Of a stretch of DNA of 39,612 nt, positions 1 through 8,617 are shown one piece after another (the first letter of the stretch is position 1; each line of letters opens with the position of its first letter). The DNA comes from a bacterium (GTDB lineage Bacteria > Cyanobacteriota > Vampirovibrionia > Gastranaerophilales > Gastranaerophilaceae): NCBI GenBank assembly GCA_004558955.1, contig SFZC01000004.1, positions 1-39,612 on the forward strand, read 5' to 3'. A program made the translations under genes and the position numbers. Under the pieces are notes generated by a model that saw only the letters and a list, made by a program, of their open reading frames with translations, had not been told where the DNA came from and ran no database searches.

Positions 1-12
1 CTCTTCCGATCT
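1..12. other. Illumina adapter remnant at contig edge
   Basis: The first 12 bases, CTCTTCCGATCT, are identical to the 3' end of the standard Illumina read adapters. A natural occurrence exactly at base 1 is unlikely, so this is probably untrimmed library sequence and not genomic DNA. It suggests the window begins at a contig end. Confidence 0.85.
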
Positions 13-40
13 AAGTTTTCAATACCCCCCACAAAATCAT

Positions 41-67
41 AAAGAGGACAGATAAACTGTCCTCTTT
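41..67 (-). terminator. Hairpin terminator after the LTxxQ gene
   Basis: A perfect 11-bp inverted repeat (41-51 with 57-67, arms AAAGAGGACAG/CTGTCCTCTTT) lies ten bases past the stop of the minus-strand gene. The run after it on the minus strand is only moderately U-rich, so it may work in either direction. Confidence 0.6.
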
Positions 68-76
68 GTATGAATT

Positions 77-667
77 TTAGTCCTCTTCAGGTGCAATTTC
101 AGGTCTTGGCGGGTTTTCCCAACAACCTTGCGGTCTTGGCGGACGGTTTTCAAATCTCTGACATGGGCGAGAATTTTTAAATCTCTTCATTCCGTCTGCT
201 TTCATTTTCTTTAATTGTTTTACCTGTTTACTTGTCAAAATTGCTTCAAATTCTGCTCTGCTTTCTTTTTTAATTTTGTGAATTTGCCCTTTCAATTCGT
301 GAATCTCTTTTCTGATTGGAGCTAATTCCGCTTGGCGTTCATCAAAAGTTAAGCGTTTGTCCATAACGGCTTTTTCTTCTTTTAATTTTTCACCAATTTT
401 GTCTAAAATAGGTTTAATTTGTTCTTTTTCGTGTTCTCTGATTGCTTGTGCTTTTGCTTTTTGTTCGTCAGTTAATTTTAACTTTTGTTCAAATGCTGCA
501 AAATCAGGACGTTTTGGCATTTTGCCAAATTCACACGGTTTATTTTTGAATGCTTTTTCGCAAGGTACAGGACACGCAGGAGCCGGCGCTACCTCTTCTT
601 GAGCGAAAACTTGAGTTGTTGCTGACATCAAACCTACAATACCTGCCAAAATTAAAATCTTTTTCAT
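77..667 (-). CDS. Periplasmic LTxxQ-motif (Spy/CpxP-like) protein
   Basis: The 196-residue product starts with a Sec signal peptide (residues 1-22, Lys-Lys then a hydrophobic core, ending Val-Phe-Ala). The mature part is highly charged and helical and contains the family signature twice, LTDEQ near residue 66 and LTSKQ near 145. Spy and CpxP, the founding members, are periplasmic ATP-independent chaperones or envelope-stress sensors that use such helices to cradle unfolded clients. The C-terminus is rich in Pro and Arg with a few cysteines, which is not typical of Spy. The start is supported by AAAGGA seven bases upstream. It stands alone between hairpins. Family assignment is good; a chaperone or metal-stress role is inferred. 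Confidence 0.75.
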   Translation of the reverse strand: MKKILILAGIVGLMSATTQVFAQEEVAPAPACPVPCEKAFKNKPCEFGKMPKRPDFAAFEQKLKLTDEQKAKAQAIREHEKEQIKPILDKIGEKLKEEKAVMDKRLTFDERQAELAPIRKEIHELKGQIHKIKKESRAEFEAILTSKQVKQLKKMKADGMKRFKNSRPCQRFENRPPRPQGCWENPPRPEIAPEED

Positions 668-856
668 TAACTATCCTTTCTTTTTGTCTATAACTTCGTC
701 ATTCATTTTTATAACGATAGCAAAATTCAAATTGTTCATTTTTGGGAAAAAGTTTTTATTAAGTTTTGTAAAAATCATGAGCCGATTTTAGCAATTTTTA
801 CTTCTCAGAATACTTTATATAAATATATAAAGCTCTCTCTTCTTATTTAAACGGAT

Positions 857-888
857 AGGCCTTGAATATTTACAAGGTCTTTTTTTTT
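857..888 (+). terminator. Plus-strand intrinsic terminator without an evident gene
   Basis: An 8-bp stem (857-864 with 873-880, one G-U pair) is followed directly by a run of eight T on the plus strand. Both flanking genes are on the minus strand, so the orientation does not fit either. It could end a small plus-strand RNA or a readthrough transcript. Confidence 0.5.
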
Positions 889-912
889 GCTAATTTTTAG
901 TGATTAAATAAC

Positions 913-1623
913 TTACCCCTCGGTTTCAAGCAACGGGAGCTCAAGTGCTGATACGGGTTTAATCGCATTGCCTGAAATTCCTTGGATTGAGCCGTACATA
1001 TCAGTTGTCGCAGAAATAACGTTCATAATCTCTTTTTCACGTTTTTTCCAAAGTTTATTCATTGCTCGTTTTTCGGCTTCCAAATCGCTTTGCATACCGA
1101 CAAAAGCGTTCACAATGGTTTCAAACTGAAATCTAAATTCCGTACTCGTCAAATAATTATACAAAATCGCACTTTTTTCATGCCTGTTTTCCTGTAAAGA
1201 TTTGACCTCGCTCAATTTTATAATATTTTCTCTCAAAATGAACGACAATGCCTTAAATTCTTCATAAGTACAAATATAAATCCCGTCACGAAAACCCATT
1301 CGTGTCATACCTTTCGGGTAAATCGCCGTAACCAGAACCCCAATATCTGCCCCTTTTTCCTGAATATCGTTTTTGAATTTTGCAATCCAGTCTTCTTTGA
1401 AGGTTTTTGTGCGTTTGCTTTCGTAATAAATCGTTCCGCAATTTTGTTTCATCTGTGTATTGACGATTTGAAGGGAATCCGCCCCCATATCGCCTTTTCC
1501 GACCTCTTGAATTTCATCGTATTTGAAGTTTTCGGATAAATATTTTTCAATAGCAAGTTCCTGAATTTCTCCCTGAAGTTGCATTGAGCCTTGTTCTTGG
1601 CGTTTTTTCATCTCTTCTGTCAA
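913..1623 (-). CDS. DUF2130 protein, C-terminal part (frameshift-split)
   Basis: This 236-residue frame carries the conserved C-terminal part of the DUF2130 family, with the stretches GEIQELAIEKYL, YYESKRTKTF and IGVLVTAIYPKGM. The reading frame is open further upstream of the apparent start, up to the frameshift near 1690, and encodes the expected linker. The ATG at 1623 has no Shine-Dalgarno, so it is probably not a real start. Together with the frame at 1682-2119 it would make one protein of about 400 residues, the usual family length. The function of DUF2130 is unknown; its core looks nuclease-like to some authors, which I cannot confirm from sequence. Confidence 0.75.
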   Translation of the reverse strand: MTEEMKKRQEQGSMQLQGEIQELAIEKYLSENFKYDEIQEVGKGDMGADSLQIVNTQMKQNCGTIYYESKRTKTFKEDWIAKFKNDIQEKGADIGVLVTAIYPKGMTRMGFRDGIYICTYEEFKALSFILRENIIKLSEVKSLQENRHEKSAILYNYLTSTEFRFQFETIVNAFVGMQSDLEAEKRAMNKLWKKREKEIMNVISATTDMYGSIQGISGNAIKPVSALELPLLETEG

Positions 1624-1681
1624 ATTCTTTTGGTCTTCCAGTTTTTTCTCTAATGCGGCAATTTTTAACTCATATTTTTCC

Positions 1682-2119
1682 TCAGCCGATTTTTCTGTAT
1701 TCCTGTTCTGCCTGAGCGGAAATTTGTTCTTTTAATTCAGCCTTTTCACGTTCCAGTCGTGATTTTTCAGCCTTTAATTTATTCAAATCTTTTAATTGTT
1801 CGGATTTTTCTTGGAGTTCTTTTTCCATTTCGTTATAAGCATCTTCCTGCTGAGAAAGAATATCTTTTTTGATTTTTTCTTCACGAAGTTTCAGTTCTTT
1901 TTTCTGATTTTCTAAAAGTTGTTCGATTTCGGAATTTTTCTCCGCTTCAAATTTTTCCTGCAACTTTTTAATATCCGATTGATATTTTTTCAACTCTTTT
2001 TCAAACTCGGATTTTTGTTCGGCAAGTTCTTTATCCACAACTTCTTTTGAACCTGAAAGGATAATGTCTTCGATATCTATTTCTTCCCCGCATTTTGGAC
2101 ATTTAATTTTATTCGCCAT
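1682..2119 (-). CDS. DUF2130 protein, N-terminal part (frameshift-split)
   Basis: The 145-residue product begins with a half zinc ribbon (CPKCG, residues 8-12), followed by a long Glu/Lys coiled coil, which is the normal N-terminal layout of DUF2130 proteins. The start is well supported by AAGGGGTG upstream of ATG. The frame stops at 1682 just after a run of five A on the minus strand (plus-strand T at 1690-1694). Dropping one A would join it in frame to the downstream part (Arg-Lys-Ser-Ala-Glu-Glu). The break is either a real inactivating mutation, an assembly or sequencing error, or less likely a programmed frameshift. Confidence 0.75.
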   Translation of the reverse strand: MANKIKCPKCGEEIDIEDIILSGSKEVVDKELAEQKSEFEKELKKYQSDIKKLQEKFEAEKNSEIEQLLENQKKELKLREEKIKKDILSQQEDAYNEMEKELQEKSEQLKDLNKLKAEKSRLEREKAELKEQISAQAEQEYRKIG

Positions 2120-2326
2120 ATTTCACCCCTTGAAACTTCCTATAGTTGATAGGTTAAAATATTACTCCCCAAAAGTCAACCGAAAAATTAAACAAAGTTC
2201 ATATAATGTACGGGATTTGATGTCGTTTAGGTATGTTTATATTATTATAATTAATAATTAGAGAAAGCTATTTTAAACAAAGAATAGTCGGGAAAAGCAT
2301 TTTGCAAAAATAAGAGGTTATATTTA

Positions 2327-3625
2327 ATGAAGTACAATTTGCTTAGTGTACTAATTTCATGGGTTTTTCCAACCCGCCGTGACAGAAACAAGTTTAGAAA
2401 ATTTTGTGAAAGTATTGATAACAGAGCAGAAATCAAAAAGGCTCAAAAACGTTATATCTGCGTTGCAAATTCAATAAAAAAATCACAAAAAACAAAAATA
2501 AAAGTTCTGTTTTTAGTCAATGAAAATTCAAAATGGAAAACTCAATCGCTTTATGATTTATTAGAAAAATCAGAAAAATTTGAACCTGTAATCGCTTTAA
2601 CCATTGCAGACAGACAAAAAAGAGCCTCTAAAGAAGAAAAGAAAAAATGCCTTGAAGAGAACTTTGAATTTTTTAAAACCAGAAATATGACCTGCGTTTA
2701 TGCGTGGGATATAGAAAAAAACAAAGCAAAAAATCTCAATATTTTCAAACCGCAATTCGTGTTTTATCAACAACCTTGGTTTTTACCGAAAATTCAACAA
2801 CCTAAAAATGTATCAAAATTTGCACTAACCTGTTATGTTCCATATTTTGTGCCGAATTACGGAATTATGAACATGGACTGTTCTGAATTTCACAAATTTT
2901 TATACAGAAATTATGTACTGAACAAAGATTGGGAAAACTTATACAAAAACTATATCGGAGAAGATTACACTGGAAATATCGTGAGTGTCGGTCATACAAT
3001 GCTTGATGATTTATACCTCAAAAAAGATATTAAAAACGATGAGGATTATGTAATTTATGCTCCGCATTGGTCAATACCTTGTCAAGGTAACAAGAATGAC
3101 GAAAATTATGCAACATTTCTGTGGACGGGAAAAATTATTCTAAATTACGCAAAAAATCACCCTGAAATTAACTGGGTTTTCAAGCCTCATCCGACCCTGA
3201 AAGTTGCACTAAAACGAACAGGATTTTTCTCGGACAGTGATATCGAAAATTATTATAAAGAATGGGAAACCGTTGCAAAACCGTTTTACTCGGCAAATTA
3301 TATGGAAATTTTTATGAAATCAAAAGCTTTGATAACAGATTGCGGTTCTTTTTTGATTGAATATTTTTGCACGGGAAAACCTATTATCCATTTGATTTCC
3401 GACCAATGCAGTGCAATTCCGCCCGAACCGACTCAAAAAATCTTCAACACTTTTTACCAAGTGAAAAATGCAGGAGAATTGTACAATCAGTTAGAAAATC
3501 TTTTGCAAAGAAATAACGATTACAAACAAGAAGAACGTTTGAGAATTTTAAAGGATTTAAACCTTGAAAACTGCTATGCAGCACAAAATATCATAAACGA
3601 TTTAGAAAAAATTATTGCCGAATAA
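2327..3625 (+). CDS. CDP-glycerol glycerophosphotransferase-family protein
   Basis: A 432-residue protein of the TagB/TagF/TarL superfamily (GT-B-like polyol-phosphate transferases that use CDP-glycerol or CDP-ribitol). Visible motifs are YAPHWS near residue 243, VFKPHP near 284 and the ITDCGSFLIEYF acceptor/nucleotide-site motif near 335, where the family usually has ITDYSS. It is first of four co-directional genes and 11 bp from the next. A priming role or first transfer is possible. The substrate (glycerol- or ribitol-phosphate) cannot be told from sequence. The start has AGAGG ten bases upstream. Confidence 0.8.
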   Translation: MKYNLLSVLISWVFPTRRDRNKFRKFCESIDNRAEIKKAQKRYICVANSIKKSQKTKIKVLFLVNENSKWKTQSLYDLLEKSEKFEPVIALTIADRQKRASKEEKKKCLEENFEFFKTRNMTCVYAWDIEKNKAKNLNIFKPQFVFYQQPWFLPKIQQPKNVSKFALTCYVPYFVPNYGIMNMDCSEFHKFLYRNYVLNKDWENLYKNYIGEDYTGNIVSVGHTMLDDLYLKKDIKNDEDYVIYAPHWSIPCQGNKNDENYATFLWTGKIILNYAKNHPEINWVFKPHPTLKVALKRTGFFSDSDIENYYKEWETVAKPFYSANYMEIFMKSKALITDCGSFLIEYFCTGKPIIHLISDQCSAIPPEPTQKIFNTFYQVKNAGELYNQLENLLQRNNDYKQEERLRILKDLNLENCYAAQNIINDLEKIIAE

Positions 3626-3636
3626 AGGAGAATATA

Positions 3637-4986
3637 ATGTTAAAAAATTATGGAATAATTCTTGCCTCAGGTACAGGAAGCAGATATAACAGCGATATCC
3701 CGAAACAATTTATTAAAATTGCGGGCAAAACGGTATTAGAGCATACCGTTGAAATTTTTGAAAATTCAGACAAAATTGATGAAATAATTTTGGTAATTAC
3801 TCCAGATTACAGGCACATTGCAGAAAACATCTTATTAAGAAATAATTTCAAAAAGATTACGAAATTGCTAAACGGCGGAGCAACAAGAAAAGACAGCTCC
3901 TACATTGCAATTTCATCAATCGAAGACGAAGAAGCAAATGTTCTGATTCACGATTGTGCAAGACCGTTTTTGACTGAGCAAATCATTGATAATTGCGTAA
4001 AAGCGTTAGACAAATACAGTGCCGTTGACGTTGCAATCCCGTCAGCAGATACAATTATTAAAGTTAAAGACGGAATTATTGACGGGATTCCGGATAGAGC
4101 AAGTCTTATGAGAGGTCAAACTCCACAATGTTTCAAATTGTCACTAATCAAAAAAGCTCACGAAATGTCAAAAGGTGACAACAATTTCACGGACGATTGC
4201 GGACTTATCGTAAAATATAACCTTGCAGATGTTTGTGTTGTTGCAGGCTCGGGTGAAAACATCAAAATTACTTATCCGGAAGACATTTTTATGGCAGACA
4301 GATTGTTCCAAATAAGAAGTGTGATTTATCCGGAAAAAACTTCTTTAGACAAAATTAAAGACAAAGTTATCGTAATTTTTGGCGGAACAAGCGGAATCGG
4401 AAAATGTATTGTAGATTTAGCCCAACAATACGAAGCAAAGATTTACTCAGCCTCAACAAGGCTCGGTTGTGACATCACAAAATATGAAGACGTTTGCAAA
4501 TTTTTAGAAAAAGTTTATAAAGAAAATAACAAAATTGACTACATTATAAACAGTGCGGGAATTTTGAAAATGGGCAAATTGTTAGACAGAGAAATTGACG
4601 ATATCAGAAAAGATATTGAAATTAATTATGTCGGTTCAATAAATGTCGCAAAGGCTTCAATTCCTTACCTAAAGAAAACTAAAGGCGGATTGTTATTATT
4701 TGCCTCAAGTTCTTACACTCGTGGCAGAGCCTTGTATTCTACATACTCCTCAACCAAAGCGGGCATTGTAAACCTTGCTCAAGCACTTGCTGAGGAACTG
4801 ACTTCAGACAATATCAAAATTAATGTTATCAATCCTGAAAGAACCGCAACACCGATGAGATTTAAGGCATTCGGTCAAGAACCCGAAGGTAGCCTTCTTC
4901 AACCTGAAATCGTTGCTGAAGCAAGTTTAAAAACTTTGCTTTCCGATTTGACAGGACAAGTAATTGACGTGAGAAGGGACAGATAA
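3637..4986 (+). CDS. Bifunctional cytidylyltransferase / SDR reductase (Bcs1-like CDP-ribitol synthase)
   Basis: Two domains are fused in 449 residues. Residues 1-230 are an IspD/TarI-type cytidylyltransferase (LASGTGSRYNSDIPKQF at 9-25, DCARPF near 106). Residues 242-449 are a short-chain dehydrogenase (GGTSGIG at 249-255, NSAG near 305, catalytic Tyr370 and Lys374). The same order and length are known in Haemophilus influenzae Bcs1/Acs1, which reduces ribulose 5-phosphate and makes CDP-ribitol. A plain IspD for isoprenoids would lack the SDR half. The neighbours on both sides are CDP-polyol phosphotransferases, which supports CDP-ribitol supply. It has a strong AAAGGAG site. The CDP-ribitol role is inferred from family and context. 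Confidence 0.82.
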   Translation: MLKNYGIILASGTGSRYNSDIPKQFIKIAGKTVLEHTVEIFENSDKIDEIILVITPDYRHIAENILLRNNFKKITKLLNGGATRKDSSYIAISSIEDEEANVLIHDCARPFLTEQIIDNCVKALDKYSAVDVAIPSADTIIKVKDGIIDGIPDRASLMRGQTPQCFKLSLIKKAHEMSKGDNNFTDDCGLIVKYNLADVCVVAGSGENIKITYPEDIFMADRLFQIRSVIYPEKTSLDKIKDKVIVIFGGTSGIGKCIVDLAQQYEAKIYSASTRLGCDITKYEDVCKFLEKVYKENNKIDYIINSAGILKMGKLLDREIDDIRKDIEINYVGSINVAKASIPYLKKTKGGLLLFASSSYTRGRALYSTYSSTKAGIVNLAQALAEELTSDNIKINVINPERTATPMRFKAFGQEPEGSLLQPEIVAEASLKTLLSDLTGQVIDVRRDR

Positions 4987-4987
4987 A

Positions 4988-6247
4988 ATGGGAATTTTGC
5001 AAACAGTATTTGAATTGACTAATGTAGAAGGTGTCAAGGTTTTGACTATTTTAGGTATGAAATTTAAACTAAAAAAGAAAAATAAAGACGACAAAAAATA
5101 CATTTTAGAACCGATTTATTGCAATTTTGTAAACCGTTTTTGCAAGGTCAAAAAGAATAAAATCGTATTTATAAACTTTATGAACTGGCAATTTGCGGAC
5201 AATCCAAAATATTTGGCGGAAGAGTTCTTAATTCGTGATATTAAGAATTTGGATTTAGTTTGGTTCACCAATAAAAATACTGATTTATCTCTTATTCCAC
5301 AAAATTTAAGAACGGTAAAATATACGTCCTTTAAGGCGTTATATGAATTTATGACTGCAAAAGTTTGGGTAATCAATGCTAATCCGTTTTTGATGCTTAA
5401 AAAAGGTGCAAAAAAAGCGAAAGAAACTCTTTGTATGCAGACTTGGCACGGCACAATGGGAATTAAACAGGAAAGTGCGGCGGCTCAAAAGGCTTATGAA
5501 GAATTGGGCTGGACAAAATGGCAAAAATTGTCCGCTTCAATGTATGATTATATTTTTACGGACAGTGAATTTGAAAAAGAAAAATACAAAACTGCTTTTT
5601 GGGGTAACGGCGAAATCTTGAAATACGGTGTGCCGAGAGATAAATATTTCTTCACCAATCACTCTGATTTTACACAAAAAATCAAAGAATATTACAACAT
5701 TCCGCAAAAAAACAAGATTTTACTTTATGCTCCGACTTGGAGAGTGGATAAAAGATGTAACGTGTATAATATCGACATTAAACTTTTGAAAAGAAGTCTA
5801 AACAAACGTTTTGGCGGGAATTGGTCAATTTTAATCAGAAGTCATGTACAGATGAAAAAGAATATTTTTAACGCACTTTATGACAAAGACGAAATTGTCA
5901 ATGTTGCAACATATCCTGATATGCAGGAATTGATGCTCGCTGCTGATGCGTTGATTACGGATTACAGTTCATGCCTGTCAGAATATGTAATTTTGAAAAA
6001 GCCGTCATTTATTTATGCGTCTGATATCAAGGATTTTGAACAGGGTTTTGCTTACCCGATTACAGATTTGCCAAGTCCCGTTGCTACTGATAACGGGGAA
6101 TTGAGCGAAGCGGTTTTGAACTTTAATCAAGAAAATTACAACCCCAAAGCTGACAAATTTTTATCACAAATGGGCTTTTGTGATGACGAAAATTCTTGCA
6201 AAAGAATTGTTGATTTTATTCTGAACAAAATGGAGCAAACGAAATAA
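4988..6247 (+). CDS. CDP-ribitol/CDP-glycerol phosphotransferase (TagF/TarL-like)
   Basis: A 419-residue glycero/ribitol-phosphotransferase with the full family motif set: TWHGT near residue 153, YAPTWR near 247 and ITDYSSCLSEY near 320. It starts one base after the stop of the cytidylyltransferase-reductase gene, with an AGGGA site inside that gene, so the two are probably translationally coupled. The tight coupling suggests this enzyme uses the CDP-polyol made by its neighbour to extend a phosphate-linked polymer at the cytoplasmic membrane face. Whether it primes or polymerises is not visible. Confidence 0.82.
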   Translation: MGILQTVFELTNVEGVKVLTILGMKFKLKKKNKDDKKYILEPIYCNFVNRFCKVKKNKIVFINFMNWQFADNPKYLAEEFLIRDIKNLDLVWFTNKNTDLSLIPQNLRTVKYTSFKALYEFMTAKVWVINANPFLMLKKGAKKAKETLCMQTWHGTMGIKQESAAAQKAYEELGWTKWQKLSASMYDYIFTDSEFEKEKYKTAFWGNGEILKYGVPRDKYFFTNHSDFTQKIKEYYNIPQKNKILLYAPTWRVDKRCNVYNIDIKLLKRSLNKRFGGNWSILIRSHVQMKKNIFNALYDKDEIVNVATYPDMQELMLAADALITDYSSCLSEYVILKKPSFIYASDIKDFEQGFAYPITDLPSPVATDNGELSEAVLNFNQENYNPKADKFLSQMGFCDDENSCKRIVDFILNKMEQTK

Positions 6248-6248
6248 G

Positions 6249-8276
6249 ATGACAGATTATGCTTTATATTCATTTGATATTTTTGACACGGTTATAACCC
6301 GAAAAGTTGCACAACCTCGTGGAATTTTCGCAATAATGCAATACGAACTTTGCAACAACGAAAAATTTAAAGATTTTCCGCAAGAGGTAAAGGTCAATTT
6401 CTTCAAACACCGTACTAATGCCGAATATCGCCAACGAAAATTAAATTATTTGGCAAAGGACGACAAAGACATAACTTTTGACCAAATTTATCAGGATATA
6501 AAAGAAAATTGCTATCTGTCCGATGCTCAAATCGAACAGTTAAAAGACTTGGAACTTCAAACAGAATTTAACAATATTCTTCCGATTGAAGAAAATGTGC
6601 AAAAAATAAATGCACTTATCAATCAGGGAAAACATATCGTTTTGATTTCCGATATGTATCTACCTGAAGATTTTATCAGAAAATTATTGACAAAAACTCA
6701 ATTACCAAACGATATAAAAATTTACTTGTCATCTGTTGTCGGCTTCAAAAAAGAAACAGGGGAAATGTATTCTTACGTTCAAAAACAGGAAAATGTCGCT
6801 TTTGATGATTGGTATCATTTGGGCGACAATGAGTATGCGGATTACAAACAGGCACTTTATGCGGGAATAAATTCCGAATTATATCACTATGTGGAATTAA
6901 AAACTTACGAAGCTAATATTCTCAGAGGTCAATTTGATTCACCGTTTGTTCAACTTATGATAGGTTGTGCAAAAAATTTGAGATTACAAAATTATAAAAA
7001 ATCGGATAAATTCGATTTGGGCGTTTCGCTTGCAGGACCTATATTTTACCCGTATGTTTCATGGCTTATCGAACAAGCTCAAAAAAGAGGCATTAAGCAT
7101 TTATATTTCTTGGCTCGAGACGGATATATTTTGCAAAAAATTGCAGATATTATTATAAAAGAACAAAATTTAAACCTCAAAACTCAATATGTTTACGGGT
7201 CAAAAAAGGCTTGGCGATTGCCTTCGCTCACATTAGAGAACAAAACCTTAAAAACACAATTTGTTGAAACTTTATGTTGGACTCCGAAAAAACTCGACAA
7301 ATTATTAGGTTTGACAAGAAAAGAACTTTGCGAAATTTTGCCAAAAGAATTTCATTGCTACAACCATACAATGAGTGAACGCCGAACAAATAAACTGAAG
7401 AAATTTTTGAACAACAATGACAGGTGGCTGAAACTCGTGATTGAACGCAATTCTGCCAAAAGAGAAATTGCAAAACGTTATTTGGAACAACTGTCTGACG
7501 AAGCAAACGGCGAACGCTTTGCATTTGTTGATGTTGACGGCACAAGATTTACAATGAACTGCATGAGTTCAATAATGAGAGAGGTTTATCAGGGCGAACT
7601 CAATGCATTCTATTTGACAAGCACACCGACTGTTTTTGCACCGATTGAGATAAATTATTATCATTTTTATGCTTTGAAAAAATCTTTGGTCGGGCATGTC
7701 ATGGAACTTCTTGCAAGAGCTCCGCACGGGCAAACGCTAGGTTATGAAGAAAAAGACGGACAAATGATTCCGATACTTGAACAAACTTCACCAAAAATCT
7801 TTGAGGATTGGAAATTTGACGAGTATATAAACGGAATTGAAGAATTTGCAAAGGCATGCCACGAATACAAACAAAACTTCCCTGAAATTGTTGTGGAAAA
7901 CCAACAAATCATGGAACGTTATATCTATTTTATGGCTCGTGATGTGGATAAAGACACCGCAAACCTGCTTGGAAACATCGTTCACAGCTTGTACGGAACA
8001 GAAAAACAAGAGTTTGCACCCAAAATCGGAGTTTTTGCTGCGTTAAAATATTTGATTACCAATAAAATCGCATCAGAAAACGTTTTATACTCAAAGGTTC
8101 GCTCAAATTGTTTCATTCAAAAAATCTTAGAATACAGAATGGCTCACCCTGATTTGCGAAAAGAAATGATTAATTTATTTATCCACAAACGCAGACGTCA
8201 AGCGACTTTGACCCTACTTGGAACTAATTTTGAATTTGGCGAAATATTTTTCCCTAAAAAGTCAAAAAATAATTAA
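6249..8276 (+). CDS. Large HAD-superfamily hydrolase of polysaccharide loci (COG5610-like)
   Basis: The 675-residue product opens with a HAD active site (YSFDIFDTVITR, Asp10 and Asp13), then ISDMYLP (motif II) near 137 and HLGDNEYAD (motifs III/IV region) near 193. A second half from about residue 240 contains FLARDGYIL, a pattern seen in the COG5610 predicted HAD proteins encoded beside glycan and teichoic-acid-like genes. It starts one base after the previous stop and ends the operon. Its substrate is unknown; a phosphate-removing or polymer-modifying role is inferred only from location. Confidence 0.72.
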   Translation: MTDYALYSFDIFDTVITRKVAQPRGIFAIMQYELCNNEKFKDFPQEVKVNFFKHRTNAEYRQRKLNYLAKDDKDITFDQIYQDIKENCYLSDAQIEQLKDLELQTEFNNILPIEENVQKINALINQGKHIVLISDMYLPEDFIRKLLTKTQLPNDIKIYLSSVVGFKKETGEMYSYVQKQENVAFDDWYHLGDNEYADYKQALYAGINSELYHYVELKTYEANILRGQFDSPFVQLMIGCAKNLRLQNYKKSDKFDLGVSLAGPIFYPYVSWLIEQAQKRGIKHLYFLARDGYILQKIADIIIKEQNLNLKTQYVYGSKKAWRLPSLTLENKTLKTQFVETLCWTPKKLDKLLGLTRKELCEILPKEFHCYNHTMSERRTNKLKKFLNNNDRWLKLVIERNSAKREIAKRYLEQLSDEANGERFAFVDVDGTRFTMNCMSSIMREVYQGELNAFYLTSTPTVFAPIEINYYHFYALKKSLVGHVMELLARAPHGQTLGYEEKDGQMIPILEQTSPKIFEDWKFDEYINGIEEFAKACHEYKQNFPEIVVENQQIMERYIYFMARDVDKDTANLLGNIVHSLYGTEKQEFAPKIGVFAALKYLITNKIASENVLYSKVRSNCFIQKILEYRMAHPDLRKEMINLFIHKRRRQATLTLLGTNFEFGEIFFPKKSKNN

Positions 8277-8317
8277 AAATTATTCCTCGTAAAAATAAAA
8301 TTTAGCCATTTTGAGTA

Positions 8318-8346
8318 TTGCATTTTTTCACTATTCGTAGTAGAAT
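8318..8346 (+). promoter_or_regulatory. Sigma70-type promoter for the small-protein/methyltransferase operon
   Basis: TTGCAT (8318-8323), a 17-bp spacer and TAGAAT (8341-8346) give an expected transcript start near 8353, about 27 bases before the ATG at 8380. The -10 matches five of six consensus bases; the -35 only three. Confidence 0.5.
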
Positions 8347-8379
8347 GAATTTTGCGATAGAGATTAGTTGGGGTTGAGA

Positions 8380-8610
8380 ATGCTGGTTTCATCAATTAGT
8401 TATATAGATATTACTAATAAAAATAAATCTGCACATACTACAAATAAAAACACACAGATGATTAACGGTTTTGGGCAAATTCAAAATAGCAATTTGGTAG
8501 TTACTGCTCAGCATAAGAATTTTGCAACAAAGTTATTGGATACAGTATCTTCATTATTTTCTAAAAACAAAGAAAGCCACACAGCTAAACCGTTTTCAAC
8601 AATAGCGTAA
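8380..8610 (+). CDS. Small hypothetical protein upstream of the methyltransferase
   Basis: A 76-residue polar protein rich in Asn, Ser, Thr and Lys, with a short hydrophobic start (MLVSSISYIDI). I do not recognise it. I chose the ATG at 8380 over an upstream TTG because GGGGTTGAG sits just before it and a promoter is placed correctly. It ends seven bases before the methyltransferase gene, so the two are probably co-transcribed. It could be a lineage-specific small protein; a function tied to the methyltransferase is only a guess. Confidence 0.55.
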   Translation: MLVSSISYIDITNKNKSAHTTNKNTQMINGFGQIQNSNLVVTAQHKNFATKLLDTVSSLFSKNKESHTAKPFSTIA

Positions 8611-8617
8611 AAGTTTG

